This document shows, one piece after another, positions 61,301 through 64,000 of a stretch of DNA of 64,000 nucleotides. The position numbers and the translations under genes were made by a program. Position 1 is the stretch's first letter. Each line of letters opens with the position of its first letter. Origin of the DNA: Whitmania pigra. Its lineage: Eukaryota > Annelida > Clitellata > Hirudinida > Haemopidae. Below the pieces are notes generated by a model that saw only the letters and a program-made list of their open reading frames with translations, did no database searches and had not been told where the DNA came from. The DNA is taken from the NCBI GenBank assembly GCA_021613335.1, contig JAJTWR010000032.1, positions 1,357,501-1,421,500 on the forward strand, given 5' to 3'.

Positions 61301-62133
61301 GAGTTGTATCTGTCGCTTCTCTCCTTGTAACTGTCTTCATCATACTCCTTTCTTCTTTTCTTATGGTCATCTTCCTTTTCGCGATAGTCACCTCTTCTGT
61401 GTCTTCTAGAATAATCATTGACTTCTCTATATTTTCTGTGATCATCATAGTCATTGCATCTTCTTCGATCATCATCATTGCATCTTCTTCGATCATCATC
61501 ATTCCTTAGCTTTTTAGAATCACATTCACCTTTTCTGTTTCTTGCGTATTCATCATAGTTTCTTTTCTCTTCACTTTCAGTCTCGAATCCACGATGTCTC
61601 TTCTCTTTGCCTTTATTCGACTTGTGGTGTTCATCCCTACTCGGCTCATCAGCGTAGTCATGTTTAGAATCTACATTTTTCTTATCTTTATCTGAAGATT
61701 CTTCGTTTGAAGCAATTAGAGAATTTATATTTTTCGGATCAAGCATACTCATCAGATTGTCTAACTTTTTACTGGATTCTTCATCCAATCGTGGAATCGT
61801 ATCGTCGGGAAGTGCAAGACAAGGTATAATTGCCCTTGCAAGGTGTTTCTCTGATTCTCTATTTACGGAAGAGGGAAGTTTAGCCTTCAGAGCCTTCATC
61901 TTTGGATTCATCATTTCAATCAACCTCAACAGATTCCCGATAAAGGAGTCTGAAAAATCTGTTGCGCATTCCTCTACAAGAGCTTTCTTGAAACTTTCAA
62001 ATACTGGATTTTCTTCCGCAAGATGTATAATGTATTCAGCGATAGATTTATCATTTAGGTTGTAATGATTATCCAATTCAGTGCAAACTTTACTTACTAG
62101 AGATATGTGTTCTAAATCCTCCAATGCCTTCAT
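58318..62133 (-). CDS. DHX8: DHX8/PRP22-type DEAH-box RNA helicase (intronless)
   Basis: Single uninterrupted frame of 1271 aa from the Met at 62133. The frame stays open 52 codons further upstream, but the family N-terminus ([20 protein letters not shown]) starts here. Layout: N-terminal helical region, Arg/Asp/Lys-rich low-complexity segment (about 150-305, with repeated RRRCNDDD), S1 RNA-binding domain (about 308-390), then the helicase core. Core motifs are [10 protein letters not shown] (633), [12 protein letters not shown] (730), SAT (762), [21 protein letters not shown] and [12 protein letters not shown] (931). The HA2/OB C-terminus follows. The yeast and human orthologues release spliced mRNA from the spliceosome. 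All motifs are intact. Lack of introns contrasts with its neighbours. Confidence 0.95.
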   Translation of the reverse strand: MKALEDLEHISLVSKVCTELDNHYNLNDKSIAEYIIHLAEENPVFESFKKALVEECATDFSDSFIGNLLRLIEMMNPKMKALKAKLPSSVNRESEKHLARAIIPCLALPDDTIPRLDEESSKKLDNLMSMLDPKNINSLIASNEESSDKDKKNVDSKHDYADEPSRDEHHKSNKGKEKRHRGFETESEEKRNYDEYARNRKGECDSKKLRNDDDRRRCNDDDRRRCNDYDDHRKYREVNDYSRRHRRGDYREKEDDHKKRRKEYDEDSYKERSDRYNSKKRRRSISAEGSDQEEELRRQKKKKDLPLEPVVGDIYSGRVSKVTSFGCFVQMDGLKKHWEGLVHISQLRQGQHITNASDVVHRGQEVKVKVLSFNGEKTGLSIKDVDQITGEDLNPGNTRVREQADANLRNPDRPSALPQLNFRLSETDQKFSRRTTKAISSPERWELKQMAAANVLTANDYPNFEQETGFLNRNDEEDSDEDIEIELAEEEPPFLRGCAGVTLDMSPIKIVQNPDGSLAQAATVQSALQKERREIKQQQHREQENAVPLNLSKSWNDPIASQDAKQLAAGMTGQSMSKEMPEWKKNIMGGSNASYGKKDKRSMLEQRQSLPIYKLKDELLMATSDNQVLIVIGETGSGKTTQMTQYLAEAGYTQKGRIACTQPRRVAAMSVAKRVSEEFGCLLGQEVGYTIRFEDCTNADTVIKYMTDGMLLRECLIDSNLSQYSVIMLDEAHERTINTDVLFGLLKKTIKERPDLKLIVTSATLDAVKFSQYFFEAPIFTIPGRTFPVEIFYATEPEKDYLDAALVTVVLIHLNEPAGDILLFLTGQEEIDSSCEILFQRMQTVGPNAPELIILPIYSALPSDMQTKIFEPAPPGSRKVIIATNIAETSLTIDGIFYVVDPGFVKQNVYNAKTGVDQLLVTPISQAQAKQRAGRAGRTGPGKCYRLYTESAFRTEMLQTNVPEIQRTDLTSTVLSLKALGINDLVGFDFMDSPPMQTLISAMVKLHALGALDEHGLLTRLGRRMAEFPLEPPLSKMLIMSNELQCSDEILTIVSMLSVQNVFYRPKDRQGIADQKKAKFHQPEGDHLTLLAVYNSWKNSKFSNAWCHENFVQYRTMKRAQDVRKQMLGIMDRHKLDVMSCGKNTSSIQKTILSGFFRNAAKRDPQGGYRTLVDSQIVYVHPSSSIFNKQPDWIIYHELVLTTKEFMRMVTAIDPKWLVEFAPNFFKFGDPTKLTKAKKQQKIEPLYNKYEEPDSWRISRAYKKCNTKVTF

Positions 62134-63084
62134 GTTCGATATTAACAAACCAGCCTCCAAACTTCGCAACAAGATCAAAACAAAGCTATGAGAAATGTTA
62201 AGTTTTAATCTGTTCTGTTGATTATATGTTGAAATAGGATAATATTCAATGTAAAAATAACTTGATCTTATAAGTAATGAATGCATCACCGACGAACAAA
62301 AAGATGCTAAAAATAATGTTAAGAATGAATAACATCAAAATTATTTTATTTAATTTTAAAATTATAATAAAATTTTTATAAAAATTCATTAAAATAACAG
62401 TGGCTGAAAGTGGATTGCGATCATTTTCCAATGGCGTAACCAGTCAACTCATAATTATGTATGGATTCAAGCTTTAATCACACATAAACCATTACCATTT
62501 ATCCATTTAAAAGGCTTTTTTTCAAAGGCTTTTTTTCCAAATTCTCAAAATTCACAACAATTGGCTAGCATAAATTTATTGTAACAAGTCCAAAAATTAT
62601 TTCCGTGAATGATTTTTATAAGTTACAACAAAATATAGAATAAACATGCAACGTTTTTAAACATCTCTATTTTTAAATATTTATTTATATTTATATTAAT
62701 ATATTATATATTTATATAAACTTTATATTTTATTTTATATTTATTTATTTAGAAGTTGATGAAAGTATTTCCATTCATTTTTTAGATAATTTTTGGGCAA
62801 CTGAAGCTTTGATTCCCTCTGAAAGATCATCATGTGAAATTATTAGAATTATGTTATAACCTCTTGATTTAATTAAATCTATTAATGAGTTATTTTCACT
62901 TTTTCGTCAGTCGTCACCCCGATTAGAGAACATTTGAAGGTATATTAGAAATGTTAAGAAATCAAATATTATTTATCATGGAAAAGAAATGGTAACTTGT
63001 ATATTTTTCAAAATAAATAAGAGCTATTAAACAACTAAACTTGCTTCACACTTCAAATACTTGAAGATTAAGTTCTAAACTCAC
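62134..63084. other. DHX8 upstream region and AT-rich spacer
   Basis: No gene recognised. Any remaining exons of the cysteine-rich peptide gene would have to lie here or lower, but I could not identify one. Confidence 0.45.
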
Positions 63085-63994
63085 GACATTTTCCATTCTG
63101 ACATTCAAATTCATCACTGCATTCAATTTGCTGTGATAACAGTAAGCAAAACAAGTTATTTGAAAAAGCTCTTACAAACCTGTGTTAATAAAAATGTAAG
63201 ACATCTTACCTCTTTACAGCTCTCACCTTTGCCTTTTCTTTGGCTTAAAATTTGCGTACAATTTGCGCCTGTTAAAACATTTAAAAATGCTAATGATAAT
63301 CGAATGAATTCAAAATATAAAGTGTTTGCAGGCTGGCCGAATGAGTAGCGTTCCTGCACGTGGAGGTAATAACAACATTCGTTATGTGCAAACCACCCCG
63401 GTACTGCCAGGGAACGCCCTCGGCTAGGGGCGCCGTATAAATGGTGGATCGATTAATAAGTGCTTTCACATCCTACCTGGTTAAATAAGCCACTCAAACA
63501 CTCGGGTAAATACAAACACACAGTGCTGTGGCCAAAGTGTAATTGTAATTGAAACTTCATTTGTATAACGCCGTATGCTTAGCGTCAGAGGCATTTATAT
63601 TTATTTATTTATTTGATTATAATCCATTGCATAACTCAGAAAGCGTCAGAGGCGCATCTTGTAAACTTTTATATAGCGCTCCTTCCCAAGGGCGCTGGCG
63701 GCAGTGCAGGCTGGGTTTCGAACACGGCACATTACGACTGCTGCCATTACCGTCGTATGCAGGCAGGAAACCCATTCAGCTAACCTGCGCACCTAATTTG
63801 TTAAAAGTCTTATGCTTCGCTGTTGAATTGGTGTCTTTTTGATATTCAGGTAATGATATCAAAATACTAATTTCCGAAGCTCTCCAGGCAAAGGAAACGG
63901 AATGCGCAAAATGTATCCATATATCATAGATCAAACCTTGAAAATAGGCACTGATGATTGCCAAAACGAAGAGACAGATCAAAACTTTTCTCAT
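63085..63994 (-). CDS. Partial gene: small secreted cysteine-rich peptide (first three exons)
   Basis: Minus-strand exons 63994-63937 (signal peptide MRKVLICLFVLAIISAYFQ), 63268-63210 (NCTQILSQRKGKGESCKE) and 63130-63085 (ECSDEFECQNGKC) are bounded by AG/GT sites (donors GTTTGA, GTAAGA, GTGAGT). They keep the frame (58, 59 and 46 nt, phases 1, 0, 1). The 3' end was not found. Family unknown; a short secreted Cys-rich peptide is the most that can be said. The first intron is filled with SINE sequence. Confidence 0.45.
63318..63480 (+). repeat. SINE (family 1) copy
   Basis: GCAGGCTGGCCGAATGAGTA head, CCGGTACTGCCAGGGAACGC middle and GGGGCGCCGTATAAATGGTG tail, matching the copies at 18.96 and 30.15 kb. 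Confidence 0.65.
63535..63800 (-). repeat. SINE (family 2) with tRNA-like head
   Basis: On the minus strand it reads TTAGCTGAATGGGTTTCC (A box) and GTTCGAAACCC (B box), then GGCGCCCTTGGGAAGGAGCG, CTATATAAA, GCGCCTCTGACGCT and an AAATAAATAAATAAAT tail. A further tail segment (63540-63590) contains GTTATACAAATGAAGTTTCA. It is the fullest copy of the unit at 37075-37205. Confidence 0.7.
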
Positions 63995-64000
63995 GATTTC

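Noticed and set aside
62134..62289. 52-residue N-terminal extension of DHX8
   Set aside because: The Met at 62133 begins the recognisable family N-terminus. The upstream part is AT-rich and unlike DHX8.

Overview
This is an AT-rich, repeat-rich stretch of an animal nuclear genome. The evidence is multi-exon genes with GT-AG introns for purely metazoan protein types (four-repeat annexin, SNX1/SNX2-type sorting nexin, ADAM/ADAMTS-like metalloprotease, PAN plus C-type-lectin proteins), together with many non-LTR, LTR, hAT and Tc-type transposon relics and tRNA-derived SINEs. Nothing is bacterial. I cannot place it below 'invertebrate metazoan' from sequence alone.

Layout. 0-2.1 kb: decayed R2/NeSL-type non-LTR retrotransposon. 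2.1-3.1 kb: LTR-like block, AAT microsatellite and a possible gag scrap. 3.1-30.3 kb: a minus-strand tandem family of five small secreted PAN-CTLD genes. Genes B (9.0-11.2), D (17.5-18.4) and E (28.7-29.6) are intact three-exon genes, A (5.3-5.7) is an orphan first exon, and C (13.6-13.8) is a relic. Transposons lie between and inside the copies: a hAT carrying a nested 465-bp element with 9-bp target duplications, a CR1-like LINE, hAT transposase relics, a Ty3-type LTR element and a Tc-type relic. Two (GGAT)n tracts also lie here. 30-32.6 kb: more transposon debris.

32.6-39.7 kb (+): complete 12-exon SNX1/SNX2-type gene, 527 codons. 42.7-45.3 kb (+): four-exon gene for a secreted, extremely Asp/Asn-rich protein, 539 codons. 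47.2-47.75 kb: collapsed pseudogene copy of the next gene. 49.4-54.0 kb (+): 15-exon secreted M12B metalloprotease, 660 codons, with three C-terminal PLAC/ShK-like cysteine modules. 55.1-57.3 kb (+): nine-exon annexin, 314 codons. 58.3-62.1 kb (-): DHX8/PRP22 spliceosomal helicase with no intron. 63.1-64.0 kb (-): the first exons of a small secreted cysteine-rich peptide gene that I could not finish.

The exon chains were deduced by hand from splice signals and reading-frame phase. In the complete genes the summed exon lengths are multiples of three, which supports them. The conserved housekeeping functions are retromer-type endosomal sorting, spliceosome disassembly and Ca2+-dependent membrane binding. 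The PAN-CTLD family, the acidic protein and the metalloprotease are lineage-variable secreted products. I found no operon-like or defence-system organisation. The most unusual content is the expanding PAN-CTLD cluster with its transposon-dated duplications, the acidic secreted protein, and the metalloprotease with its collapsed duplicate.
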